A DNA stretch of 64,000 nt from positions 372,001 to 436,000 of the forward strand of contig NZ_CP035103.1 in NCBI RefSeq assembly GCF_006094695.1, written 5' to 3'. Under the pieces are notes generated by a model. It saw nothing but the letters and a program-made list of their open reading frames with translations. It was not told the DNA's origin and did no database searches. Numbering within the stretch: position 1 is the stretch's first letter; each line of letters opens with the position of its first letter. Source of the stretch: Kocuria rosea. Its GTDB lineage: Bacteria > Actinomycetota > Actinomycetes > Actinomycetales > Micrococcaceae. Both the position numbers and the translations under genes were made by a program. Positions 52,660 through 61,009 of this stretch are shown here, one piece after another.

Positions 52660-54325
52660 CTTGGATTCCAGCGGTCGTCGCAACACATGCCGTTCAGCCA
52701 GGTTCCAGTAGAGCACGGAGTCGTTCGGTCGGGGTGGCCCATCCGAGGGATTTCCGAGGGCGGCTGTTGAGCTCCCGGGCGACGTTGTGGAGATCTTCGA
52801 CGGTGTGCGCCGACAGGTTGGTGCTTTTCGGGAAGTACTGCCTGAGCAGACCGTTCATGTTCTCGTTCGATCCGCGCTGCCAGGGACTGGCGGCGTCGCA
52901 GAAGAACACGTCGATGCCGGTGGCGCGGCGGAGGCTGGCGTGGTGGGACATCTCCGCCCCTTGGTCCCAGGTCAGGGAACGGCGCAGCCCGGGTGGCCAC
53001 TGGTTGACCGTGGCGATGAGCCCGTCCCGGACTGTCTCGGCGGTGTGGTCGTGGGCCAGGTGCACGAGAGTGACGTAGCGGGTGGCGCGCTCCACCAGGG
53101 TGCCGATCGCGGATCCGCTCAGTGTGCCGAGGATGAGATCGCCCTCCCAGTGCCCGGGCACGGTGCGGTCCTCGGCTTCGGCGGGGCGGTCGGTGATCGG
53201 GACCATCGGTTCCACGAACCGGCTTCTGCGTCGGGCCGGGTCGCGCCGTGGCCTGCGGGCGGCGCGCCGGCAACGTAGCACCGGCGCCGCAGCACGCGTC
53301 AGCCCGGTGCGGTCGGGGGCGTAGATCGCTTGGTAGATCGTCTCCGTGCAGACTCGCATCCGGGGATCGGCCGGGAAGTCGATGACCATCCGGTGACTGA
53401 TCTGCTCCGGCGACCACTTCTGGTCCAGTCCCGTGGCAACGTAGCCGCGCAGCACCGCCAGGACCTGCAGCTTTCCTTGTCGTGGCCGCGGCCGGCGGGC
53501 CACGGCCAGACGGTGCGCGGCGTAGGGCAGGTACCCGGCGGCGGTGGCGGTGTTGCGGGTCAACTCCCGCCCGATCGTCGACGGCGCCCGATTCAGAACC
53601 CGGGCGATGGCCCGGACCGAGTCCCCGCGCACGTGCAGGTCGTGGATCTGCTCCCGCTCTTCGAGGCTGAGATACCGGTCACTGATTGGGCGCTCGAGCC
53701 GTTGCAGGTCATCCGGGACTCCTCGCGTGTACGCGGTGCGCGGTGTCTTCACGTTTGCCAGTATTCCGGCCTGCCCGTACCGCACCACCCGACCGTCGGG
53801 ATAGACCCGGCCGCCGTAGAACTGCCGGATGCCCTTATCCCAGTCCTGGGCGCGGCGCTTGTCCACGCCGACGCGGGCCGCGGCCTGGGCGCGACTGAGG
53901 CCTTCGGCGCGCAGGCGCAGGAATTCCTCACGCTGGGCGGTGACGTCCTTGCCGGTGAAGATCCCGGCCTGGTGGGCCCACTTGTAGCAGGTCACGCGCA
54001 CGAAGCCGAGTTCCCGGGCCACCGCAGAGACGTTCGGATTCAGCGCCAGCCGGCGGAAGAACTCCGCCTTGTCCTGGGCCGTGTACGTCCGAGGAATCCC
54101 GCGGGCGGTGGAGGTCCCCGACTCGTGGCGCCACCGGTAACAAGTGTCCGGGCTCAGCCCCAGCTCGGCTGCGACCGCCCGGATCGTGCCACCTCGGTCC
54201 AGACGCCGGAAAAACTCTGCCCTCTCGGCCGCCTTGTACTGCCGACTTCGCTTCCGTGGTGACGAAGCACCCATCGTCGTCATTCCCTATCAGTCAGGGT
54301 GTTGCGACGACCGCTGGAATCCAAG
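52660..54325 (-). mobile_element. IS30-family element, copy 2 (1666 bp)
   Basis: Perfect 26-bp terminal inverted repeats (outer part CTTGGATTCCAGCGG, inner GTCGTCGCAACA) and a GGG target duplication at 52657-52659 and 54326-54328. Nested inside the IS3 OrfB gene, so it arrived later. Confidence 0.95.
52694..54283 (-). CDS. IS30-family transposase, copy 2 (long form)
   Basis: A 529-residue enzyme, longer than usual owing to an N-terminal extension with repeated helix-turn-helix-like units (AAERAEFFRRLDRGGTIRAVAAELGLSPDTCYRWRHESG, QDKAEFFRRLALNPNVSAVARELGFVRVTCYKWAHQAG). The standard core follows: LSLEEREQIHDLHVRGDSVRAIARVLNRAPSTIGREL, GHWEGDLILGTLSGSAIGTLVERAT, SLTWDQGAEMS and SPWQRGSNENMNGLLRQYFPKS. 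Intact. Confidence 0.95.
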   Translation of the reverse strand: MTTMGASSPRKRSRQYKAAERAEFFRRLDRGGTIRAVAAELGLSPDTCYRWRHESGTSTARGIPRTYTAQDKAEFFRRLALNPNVSAVARELGFVRVTCYKWAHQAGIFTGKDVTAQREEFLRLRAEGLSRAQAAARVGVDKRRAQDWDKGIRQFYGGRVYPDGRVVRYGQAGILANVKTPRTAYTRGVPDDLQRLERPISDRYLSLEEREQIHDLHVRGDSVRAIARVLNRAPSTIGRELTRNTATAAGYLPYAAHRLAVARRPRPRQGKLQVLAVLRGYVATGLDQKWSPEQISHRMVIDFPADPRMRVCTETIYQAIYAPDRTGLTRAAAPVLRCRRAARRPRRDPARRRSRFVEPMVPITDRPAEAEDRTVPGHWEGDLILGTLSGSAIGTLVERATRYVTLVHLAHDHTAETVRDGLIATVNQWPPGLRRSLTWDQGAEMSHHASLRRATGIDVFFCDAASPWQRGSNENMNGLLRQYFPKSTNLSAHTVEDLHNVARELNSRPRKSLGWATPTERLRALLEPG

Positions 54326-54724
54326 GGGTGGGATGCTCGGTGATGTCCGTGACCCACAGTTCGTTCAGCGCCAGGAGGTGGAATTTCCGGTTGACGAGGT
54401 CGTCTGCGGTCGCCACGCCTCGAAGCCGCTTGATGCGCGCCGGGCCGGGCAGTCCGCCGATGCTGGCGCGCGTCATCAGCGCGGAGATGAGCCGGCTCGA
54501 GCAGGGGATGCCCATGCCAATGGTGAGTTCCGCGTGGATGCGGCGGTAGCCGTAGGTGCCCCGAGAGGCCACGTGAATCTCGCGGATCAGCCCGGTGAGC
54601 CAGCGTCGGCGCAGTTCCGTGGAGCTGGTCGGACGCTTGCGGTACCGGTAGTAGCCCTGGCGGGAGACGCCCAGGATGCGGCAACAGGTGTGGACCGGGG
54701 CCCCGGCGTCGACGAGACGATCGA

Positions 54725-55024
54725 TCACCGGGTGCGCCCTTTTGGGGGGACTCCGCCCTCCTCATCGAGCCAGGTGGCCGCGTGGCGGATGATCGCGAGC
54801 TCCTGCTCAAGCTGGCGGATCCGGCCCCGGGCCGCCCGGAGCTCAGCCGATTCCTGGGTGCTGCGCCCGGGCCGGCGGCCCTGATCGATGTCGTCCTGGC
54901 GCAACCAGGAATGGAGCGTGACAGGGTGGATACCAAGATCAGCCGCGGTCTGCTTGACCTGGCGGCCCTCACGCACGAGAGCGATCGCTCGTGCACGGAA
55001 CTCAGGAGGGTAGGGGCGGGGCAT
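54725..55024 (-). CDS. IS3-family OrfA
   Basis: A 99-residue DNA-binding subunit: MPRPYPPEFRARAIALVREGRQVKQTAADLGIHPVTLHSWLRQDDIDQGRR, then a leucine-zipper-like helix (SAELRAARGRIRQLEQELAIIRHAATWL). It overlaps OrfB by 4 bp, the place for the frameshift that makes OrfAB in this family. Confidence 0.93.
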   Translation of the reverse strand: MPRPYPPEFRARAIALVREGRQVKQTAADLGIHPVTLHSWLRQDDIDQGRRPGRSTQESAELRAARGRIRQLEQELAIIRHAATWLDEEGGVPPKGRTR

Positions 55025-55098
55025 AGCGGTGAGCCTTCCATGAAGGCCTTCGACTAGCGACCGCCACTGGAAACCAAACCGTAGGTCAGGTCAACCTG

Positions 55099-55227
55099 TC
55101 ACCTATTCGTGCGGCAGTCCCGTTCGTCGAGGTACTTGGAGGTGGTGGTCACCGAAGCGTGACCCAGCAGCTGGGCAACGACCTTCACGTCCCAGCCTTC
55201 GGTGAGCATCAGGGTGGCTGCGGTGCT
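55099..55227 (-). pseudogene. C-terminal remnant of a tyrosine recombinase
   Basis: The frame STAATLMLTEGWDVKVVAQLLGHASVTTTSKYLDERDCRTNR then stop has the last catalytic motifs of integrases: LLGHASVTTT with the His and the tyrosine in SKYLDE. The RHTxAT arginine is lost: coding stops abruptly at GGTAGC, where sequence matching the dispersed repeat begins. The IS3 sits just past its stop. Only about 42 residues remain. Confidence 0.85.
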
Positions 55228-55247
55228 ACCGGACATTGCCCGCGGGA

Positions 55248-55784
55248 ATGATGATGCAGTTGAGGTTCGGCATCTGGTTGCGGCCCTACGATGACCCCGT
55301 GCTCCATGACTTCTCCTTGCGACCGTTGATGGCAGCGGAGAACGCGTTGCTGGCCGCGGCCACGCTCGGGAACCTCAACTGGTGCGGGCAGCGGTTCATA
55401 GCGGCCGATGTGCGCACGCGGTCGGAGTTCGCCCACTACACGGTCGTTGATCCCCAGCGCGGCGACTTCGGTTGGGTGGCCGAAGTCGGGAAGGGCGCCA
55501 TCGGCGTTGTCTGGGCCCAATTCCTGCCCCCGGATGATCCTGGTTACGGATTCCTCGCCGAGGACACCCCGGAGGTGAGCCTGTGGGTGCGGGGCGACTG
55601 GCGTGGCCGGGGAGTGGGCAGGGCGCTCCTGCGCCGGGTGCAGGACGACGCGCGAGCTCGAGGGGTGCCCCGGCTCAGCCTGTCGGTGGAGGCCGACAAC
55701 TACGCCAAGAAGCTCTATGCGGCGGAGGGCTTCGTCGACGTCCCCGGACGTGCAGCCGATGGCGTCATGGCCTGGAACCCATAA
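55248..55784 (+). CDS. GNAT-family acetyltransferase
   Basis: About 170-178 residues. The acetyl-CoA loop is VSLWVRGDWRGRGVGRALLRRVQDDARARGVPRLSLSVEADNYAKKLYAAEGFVDVPG, a typical GNAT A-B motif, preceded by DDPGYGFLAEDTPE. The family core begins near FSLRPLMAAENALL, so GTG 55299 is a possible start; the first 50 bp are shared with the dispersed repeat and the gene may have captured a new 5' end. Substrate unknown. Confidence 0.82.
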   Translation: MMMQLRFGIWLRPYDDPVLHDFSLRPLMAAENALLAAATLGNLNWCGQRFIAADVRTRSEFAHYTVVDPQRGDFGWVAEVGKGAIGVVWAQFLPPDDPGYGFLAEDTPEVSLWVRGDWRGRGVGRALLRRVQDDARARGVPRLSLSVEADNYAKKLYAAEGFVDVPGRAADGVMAWNP

Positions 55785-56045
55785 CAGGCACCGGGCCAGC
55801 ACCACGCAGACGGCATCCCCAGGGGAAGGCTTAGCCGATGCGGTCGGAGTCGGTGTCCGCAGGACCGGGGGGCCCAGCAATTCCAGCCTGCCGTACGCGC
55901 CGGCGGAAACCGCCTCTGGGCGGACAACCCGGCCCCGGACCGCCTCGTCAGCACGGCGGGGCGTCCCACCGGCGGAAGTGGGGACATTATGAAAGTCGAT
56001 CTTTTCCTTACCGGTCGGTACGGTTGGGGTATCGCGCACGGTGCT

Positions 56046-56109
56046 CAGTCGGGGGGCTGGGCCACCTAGTGTGGACCGTGTCAGAGGGCGCAGCCGGGGG
56101 GCTGGCCCA
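56046..56109. repeat. Pair of 19-bp direct repeats
   Basis: CAGTCGGGGGGCTGGGCCA (56046-56064) and CAGCCGGGGGGCTGGCCCA (56091-56109) are 45 bp apart, in an otherwise featureless 510-bp spacer (55785-56294). Purpose unknown; possibly protein-binding or a duplication scar. Nothing else in the spacer is recognised. Confidence 0.5.
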
Positions 56110-56294
56110 TTCCAGACCGGTCGAATAGCCGCCGTCCTGGCGGCAGAAGAGCTGGGGCCTTGGGCTCCGTCGCCGGGGGGGCGACGCTTCTGCCGCCGGG
56201 CCGGCGGCCCCTTACGGCACTCATGACCGTCCCTCCGTCCCTGTGGCAGCACATCGTCCAATCGCAGGTAGCTGCCCCGGTTGAGGAGGCCCGC

Positions 56295-56693
56295 ATGAAC
56301 GATGCCCACCCTGCCGCAGCGCACGCCAACTGGGCGACTCCCGTGGCCGATCCGCTGTCCCGGGCGGCGGCCTTTGCCGCCCTGCGCCCGGCCCTGGAGG
56401 CCCTGATCCACCAGGCAAGCGCCGACTCCCGGCTGAGCCCGGAGGCCCGTCGGGTGCTGCGCGCGGTGGCCCGCACCCGCCCCGAGCACACCCTGGCGCT
56501 GGCCGAGCTCGCCGCCCGCGCCAGCACGGCCAAGGCCCAGGTTCGCCTCGCGTTGACCGAGCTGGACGCCCACGGCTATCTCGCCCACCTGGCACACATC
56601 GCCCCGCACCTGAGCGCAGCACTGCCCCCACATACTCGCTGCACCCCGGCAACGGACCCTAAGGTCGAACCCGTCGACGGAGACACCTCCTGA
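56295..56693 (+). CDS. Putative winged-helix DNA-binding protein
   Basis: A 132-residue protein. The region LSPEARRVLRAVARTRPEHTLALAELAARASTAKAQVRLALTELDAHGYLAHL near 45-97 fits a winged helix-turn-helix of MarR/IclR-like type; the tail is disordered. ATG at 56295 with GAGGAGG at good spacing; the longer frame upstream is discounted. It probably regulates a nearby gene; no family name is secure. Confidence 0.6.
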   Translation: MNDAHPAAAHANWATPVADPLSRAAAFAALRPALEALIHQASADSRLSPEARRVLRAVARTRPEHTLALAELAARASTAKAQVRLALTELDAHGYLAHLAHIAPHLSAALPPHTRCTPATDPKVEPVDGDTS

Positions 56694-56791
56694 ACCTCCT
56701 CGTCCATAGTCCAGCCTCCGTGCAACGACCTCACGCCGAACCCGGCGGGTCTGATGCACTGTGGGTTGCTTTCCGGGCCGTGGAGTGCTGG

Positions 56792-57280
56792 CTAGTGACG
56801 GAGGTTGTAGAGCGTGATCGAGGCCAGCATCGTCAACCCGGCCAGCACTGCGGCTGCGGGCCCTGCCGTGGGAGTGACGAAAAGACCCACCGCCGCGGCG
56901 ATGGCCGCGGGACGCAGGGGCTCTGCCTCGAGGGTGCCGAAGGCCGTGGTGGCGAGTGGGATCAGCACCAGCGTCGCCACCACACTCGTCACGTAAATCG
57001 TCAGGGCATGCCGGCGCGGCCGTGCTACGGCGGGGTCGTGCCGGTGCAGCAGTGTCGCGGCCAACCATCCGAGCGCGAGCACGCCCCAGGCAACCAGGGT
57101 CAGTCCGGGCCGCGGTAGGACCAGTGCGGAGGCGTTGGCCAGCACGAAGGTGCTGCCCCCGGCCGCGCCCACAGCCGAGCCCACCAACAGCGGCAGGACG
57201 GCGGCGAAGTCCCGGGGCGGCTTCCGCTGCTGATGGGCTGGAGGAGTCGATTCGGGACGTGAGGTGTTCACAGCGTCCAC
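56792..57280 (-). CDS. Four-helix membrane protein of unknown function
   Basis: A 162-residue protein with a Pro/Arg-rich cytosolic start and hydrophobic segments near 26-50, 54-78, 92-112 and 123-155. GTG at 57280 or the GTG three codons later is the start; AGGAGG is close by. No family recognised. Divergent from the Crp/Fnr regulator gene. Confidence 0.65.
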   Translation of the reverse strand: MDAVNTSRPESTPPAHQQRKPPRDFAAVLPLLVGSAVGAAGGSTFVLANASALVLPRPGLTLVAWGVLALGWLAATLLHRHDPAVARPRRHALTIYVTSVVATLVLIPLATTAFGTLEAEPLRPAAIAAAVGLFVTPTAGPAAAVLAGLTMLASITLYNLRH

Positions 57281-57573
57281 GCTCCTCCTGGAAGCTGCAG
57301 GACTCCCCGCGCGCCACGCCGAACGGGCGCCAGCGACACGTCAGCGGGGAAAGCTCTGCGCGCACTGGTGGTGTCTGTGAGATGCACCCCCATTGGAGAA
57401 GGTCTGGGGGAAGAAGCCATGTTGCTGATGCGGGCCGGGGTCCGTGAAAGCGGGACGCGGGGCCGGGGCCGAATGCTGTGGGAGTACGGTGGAATTCGAA
57501 CGACGCGATCCGGTGACCAGGTGGGCGCCCCGTACCTGGTGCCGTTTCCCCTACCTGGCCTGAAGGGAACAGC

Positions 57574-58398
57574 ATGAGCACCTCCTCGCACGCCGAGGGC
57601 CTGCAGGGGTCGCCGGCGCGGATGTCCCCGGATGCTAGCCCGGTGTCTTCTCGGCGGCGGATCCCGTTGCGGTCGACCTGCGCGCAGCCCCACGTCTGTC
57701 CGGCGCCGGTGCGGATGCGGGTGCTGTCCCGGACACCGATGTTCGCCGGGCTGGTCGAGGAGCAGCTGGCGGACATCGACCGGAGGATGACCTCCCTGTC
57801 CTGGGCTGAGGGGGACGCGCTCCACGTCGAGGGCGCACCGGCTGAGCACCTCTACCTCGTAGCCGCGGGACGGGCCAAGGCTTACCGGACCGCCCCGAAT
57901 GGGCAAGAGGTCGTGGTGGAGCTACTGGGGCCGGGAGACCTGTTCGGCGGGCTGCGCACCCTCGGCCAGGAAGCCTACGCCGAGACTGTCGAGGCTTTGA
58001 CCACCGTGTGCGCCCTGCGGATCGGCGACGACGCGTTCCGCCAGATCCTCGGCGAGCACCCAGAGGTGGGGCTGCGGGTGCTCGAGGACACCACAGCGCT
58101 GCTCGCCCAGGCCCGCACCGACGTCACCCGGCAGTCCACGGCCACCGTGGCCGAGCGACTGGCGGCGGTCCTGCTGCGCCTGGCGGAGAAGTTCGGGGAG
58201 CCCGCCCGCGAGGGCGGGACCTTGATCGAGCTGCCGCTGTCGCGGGCGGATCTGGCGGGGATGACCGGGTCGACCCCGGAGTCCGTCTCCCGGGTGATGA
58301 GCCGGTGGCGCAAGGACGGTGTCATCGACGCCGGCCGCCGCTGGACTGCCGTGCGTGACCCGCGCCGGCTGGCGGAGATCGCCGGAGCGGAGGCCTGA
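57574..58398 (+). CDS. Crp/Fnr-family regulator of the adjacent metal genes
   Basis: A 274-residue protein. An N-terminal extension with two cysteines (STCAQPHVCPAPVRMRVLSRTPMFAGL) precedes a cyclic-nucleotide-binding-like beta roll (EGDALHVEGAPAEHLYLVAAGRAKAYRTAPNGQEVVVELLGPGDLFGG) and a Crp-type helix-turn-helix (LIELPLSRADLAGMTGSTPESVSRVMSRWRKDGVID). The Cys residues may bind metal or an Fe-S cluster. Two near-identical motifs precede the downstream HMA and ATPase genes, so it probably regulates both. ATG start. Confidence 0.88.
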   Translation: MSTSSHAEGLQGSPARMSPDASPVSSRRRIPLRSTCAQPHVCPAPVRMRVLSRTPMFAGLVEEQLADIDRRMTSLSWAEGDALHVEGAPAEHLYLVAAGRAKAYRTAPNGQEVVVELLGPGDLFGGLRTLGQEAYAETVEALTTVCALRIGDDAFRQILGEHPEVGLRVLEDTTALLAQARTDVTRQSTATVAERLAAVLLRLAEKFGEPAREGGTLIELPLSRADLAGMTGSTPESVSRVMSRWRKDGVIDAGRRWTAVRDPRRLAEIAGAEA

Positions 58399-58410
58399 CC
58401 CCCGAGCTTC

Positions 58411-58439
58411 GCGGTTGATTGACGCCCGTCATGGTCCGA
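58411..58439 (+). promoter_or_regulatory. Shared upstream motif, copy 1 (before HMA gene)
   Basis: GCGGTTGATTGACGCCCGTC followed by ATGGTCCGA, 75 bp before the HMA gene ATG. It contains TTGAT and a TGACG-CC-CGTCA palindrome reminiscent of Crp/Fnr sites. See copy 2 at 58864. Confidence 0.6.
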
Positions 58440-58513
58440 GGACCCGGTCCTTCGTAGGTTGGAGACACACCCGATGAGGTGAGTACTCCACAACAGGGAG
58501 AGGAACCACCACC

Positions 58514-58753
58514 ATGACCACCACCACAGCCACCACCACTCACACGGTCCTGCGCGCCGAGGGCTTCTCCTGCCCCTCCTGCGTGGCCAAGATCGAGAAG
58601 CGCGTCGGGCGTCTGAAGGGCGTCGACGCGGTGAAGGTCCACTTCGCCTCGGCCCGCATCGAGGTCGACCACGACCCTGCCCTCGTGAGTGTGGAGGACA
58701 TCGTCGCCGCTGTTGCCAAGGTCGGCTACACCGCCCGCCCCGCCGCCTTCTGA
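58514..58753 (+). CDS. CopZ-like HMA metallochaperone
   Basis: A 79-residue heavy-metal-associated domain protein: Thr-rich start, EGFSCPSCVAKIEKRVGRLKGVDAVKVHFASARIEVDHDPALVSVEDIVAAVAKVGYTARPAAF, with the metal-binding CPSC near residues 21-24 and ferredoxin-like fold pattern. It probably delivers Cu(I) or a divalent metal to the ATPase encoded next. ATG with GGGAGAGGAA upstream. Confidence 0.92.
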   Translation: MTTTTATTTHTVLRAEGFSCPSCVAKIEKRVGRLKGVDAVKVHFASARIEVDHDPALVSVEDIVAAVAKVGYTARPAAF

Positions 58754-58863
58754 CCCGCCGCACCCACAGCCCGCGCCGCTGCCGGGACCTCCCCAGGAGG
58801 TCACGGCAGCGGCGCTCTTCGTTGCCCGCCGAGCCGGCGCTCATTGGCCCTTCCTGCGATCGT

Positions 58864-58892
58864 GCGGTTGATTGATCCCCGACATGTTCGGG
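58864..58892 (+). promoter_or_regulatory. Shared upstream motif, copy 2 (before P-type ATPase)
   Basis: GCGGTTGATTGATCCCCGAC followed by ATGTTCGGG, 74-75 bp before the ATPase ATG. It matches copy 1 at 23 of 29 positions with the same distance to the start codon, strongly suggesting one regulator, probably the Crp/Fnr protein. Confidence 0.6.
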
Positions 58893-58966
58893 TCCGTGGG
58901 CTGTGCGTAGCGTCGTGAACAAGCCCCCATCAGGGGCGAGAACGGTTACCAGGAAGGACGGACATC

Positions 58967-60895
58967 ATGAACAGGGTGCAGAGGTGGATTTACGGCCGGT
59001 GGGCGATCCCCGCGGTTGCGGGGGTGCTGATCCTCGCCTCGTTCGTCGCCTCCGAGGTCGTCGGCTCGGTCCTGTGGGCGGATGTGCTCATGCTCGCCGC
59101 CGCCGTCGTCGCCGGCAATCAGATCGTGGTCAAGGCCGTCCGGGCGATGGTCGCCCGCATGGTCGGGATCGACCTGCTGGTGGCGGTCGCCGCCATCGGG
59201 GCGGTCATCATCGGCAACTACTGGGAGGCCGCCGCGGTGACCTTCCTCTTCGCGGTCGGCCACGCCCTGGAGTCGGCCACCCTCAACAAGACCCGCTCGG
59301 CGCTGGCCGAGCTCGTCGCGGTCGCCCCGGACACCGCCGTGGTCCTGCGTGACGGGGAGCAGGTCGAGGTTCCGGCCGCGGACGTGGCGATGGGCGAGGT
59401 CGTGCTGGTCAAGAACGGCGCCAAGGTTCCCGTCGACGGCCAGGTCGTGGCCGGCACCGGTGCCGTGGACGAGGCTTCCATCACCGGGGAGTCCATCCCG
59501 GTGGAGAAGGCCAAGAGCGACCAGGTCTTCGCCGGGACCGTCTCCCGCGGCGGGTTTCTTCAGGTGCTGGCCACCGGCATCGGCGCCGACACCACGCTGG
59601 CCCGCATCATCCACCGGGTGGAGGAGGCCCAGGACGCCAAGGCGGCCACCCAGGCATTCATCGACCGCTTCTCCACCTGGTACACCCCCGCAATCATGGT
59701 CCTGGCACTGGTCGGTGGCTTGATCACCGGGGACGTGGTGCTCGCCCTGACCCTGCTGGTCATCGGCTGTCCCGGAGCCCTGGTGATCTCCATCCCGGTC
59801 GCCATCGTGGCCGGCATCGGCCGTGCGGCCCGCAATGGCATCCTGATCAAAGGTGGGGAGTTCCTGGAGACCTCCGCGAGGATCACCGCCGTCGCCGTGG
59901 ACAAGACCGGCACGCTCACCGAGGGCCGCCCGCAGCTGACCGACGTGGTCGTCTTGGACCCGGCGCTGGACCGCGCGGACGTGCTGGGCTGGGCCGCGGC
60001 CGCGGAGGCCGGCTCCGAGCACCCCCTGGCCCGCCCGATCCTCGACGCCGCTGCGGCCGAGGGCGTGGGCGCCTCCGTGGTCCCCGAGGCGGTCGACCCA
60101 GTGCCGGGCAAGGGCATCGTGTCGACCACTGACGGGGTGCGGGTGCTGATCGGCAACGCCGCGTTGCTGGAGCAGTACGGCATCACCGACCCGAAGGCTG
60201 CAGCTGCGGCCCAGAAGCTCGCCGCGGCTGGGCGGACACCCATGATCGTGGCCGTCGACAATGCCGTGATCGGTGTCATCGCCGTGGCCGACCAGGTGAG
60301 GGCCGACGCGGCCGAGATGGTGTCCCGGCTCCACGAGGCCGGGGTGGAGAAGGTCGTCATGCTCACCGGTGACGCCCCGTTGGTGGCTCAGGCCATCGGG
60401 AAGGTCACCGGGGTGGACGAGATCCGCGCCGGGTTGCTGCCCGAGGACAAGCTCGAGGCGGTCGCGGCGCTGCAGCGGGAGGGCCACTTGGTGGTGATGG
60501 TCGGCGATGGCGTCAATGACGCCCCCGCCCTGGCCACCGCGGACATCGGCGCGGCCATGGGCGCGGCCGGCTCGGCTGTGGCCGTGGAGACCGCCGACAT
60601 CGCGCTGATGGGCGACAACCTGCTGAAGCTGCCCGAAGCGATCGGGCTGGCCAAGCGCACCGTGGCCGTGATGCATCAGAACATCACCGTCGCCCTGATC
60701 ACCGTGGTGCTGTTGTTGGCCGGGGTCTTCGCCGGCGGGGTCACGATGTCGATCGGGATGCTCGTCCACGAGGCTTCTGTGCTCGTCGTGATCGCCAACG
60801 CCATGCGGCTGCTGCGCCGCGCCCAGGACACCACCCCCGCGACGGGCACCACACCGGCCGCCCCGGCCACAGACCGGGTGACATCCCGGTCCTAG
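58967..60895 (+). CDS. P1B-type ATPase with CPG metal-site motif
   Basis: A 642-residue metal-translocating ATPase. Motifs: ITGESIPVEK, membrane site C268-P269-G270 (GCPGALVIS), phosphorylated D312 in DKTGTLTEG, SEHPLARPI, MVGDGVNDAPAL and late-helix H601-E602. CPG is unusual: most P1B pumps have CPC, CPH, SPC or TPC. No N-terminal HMA domain, but a separate HMA chaperone gene lies upstream. ATG start with GGAAGGA. Metal specificity cannot be assigned confidently; copper or a divalent ion are both possible. Confidence 0.92.
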   Translation: MNRVQRWIYGRWAIPAVAGVLILASFVASEVVGSVLWADVLMLAAAVVAGNQIVVKAVRAMVARMVGIDLLVAVAAIGAVIIGNYWEAAAVTFLFAVGHALESATLNKTRSALAELVAVAPDTAVVLRDGEQVEVPAADVAMGEVVLVKNGAKVPVDGQVVAGTGAVDEASITGESIPVEKAKSDQVFAGTVSRGGFLQVLATGIGADTTLARIIHRVEEAQDAKAATQAFIDRFSTWYTPAIMVLALVGGLITGDVVLALTLLVIGCPGALVISIPVAIVAGIGRAARNGILIKGGEFLETSARITAVAVDKTGTLTEGRPQLTDVVVLDPALDRADVLGWAAAAEAGSEHPLARPILDAAAAEGVGASVVPEAVDPVPGKGIVSTTDGVRVLIGNAALLEQYGITDPKAAAAAQKLAAAGRTPMIVAVDNAVIGVIAVADQVRADAAEMVSRLHEAGVEKVVMLTGDAPLVAQAIGKVTGVDEIRAGLLPEDKLEAVAALQREGHLVVMVGDGVNDAPALATADIGAAMGAAGSAVAVETADIALMGDNLLKLPEAIGLAKRTVAVMHQNITVALITVVLLLAGVFAGGVTMSIGMLVHEASVLVVIANAMRLLRRAQDTTPATGTTPAAPATDRVTSRS

Positions 60896-61009
60896 GACAC
60901 CACCGTGGCGGGCGGCCCCACACCAGGACCGCCCGCCACGGGGCGGAACGCACCACCAGTCCTGCCCGGCCCCGGGCGGAGAGACCACCATCACTGCAGG
61001 AGGAGCATC

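Larger units (their letters stand above)
52190..54728 (-). pseudogene. IS3 OrfB transposase split by IS30
   Basis: The 5' part (54329-54728) encodes MIDRLVDAGAPVHTCCRILGVSRQGYYRYRKRP...LNELWVTDITEHPT, including the first catalytic Asp (TDIT). The 3' part (52190-52659) resumes REGKVYCAAVLDACSRKIIGWAID, VHADHGVQFTSW with the second Asp and ...YNRRRRHSALEYATPHEY. Removing the IS30 plus one GGG restores the frame exactly. Inactive as it stands. Confidence 0.93.
52154..55088 (-). mobile_element. IS3-family element carrying an IS30 insertion
   Basis: Ends read TGACCTGACCTATGGTTTGG and the near-identical inverse at the right, with a GGT duplication at 52151-52153 and 55089-55091. Net length without IS30 is about 1.27 kb, standard for IS3. 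It inserted in the middle of a palindrome whose right arm is the tail of a tyrosine-recombinase gene. Confidence 0.92.
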
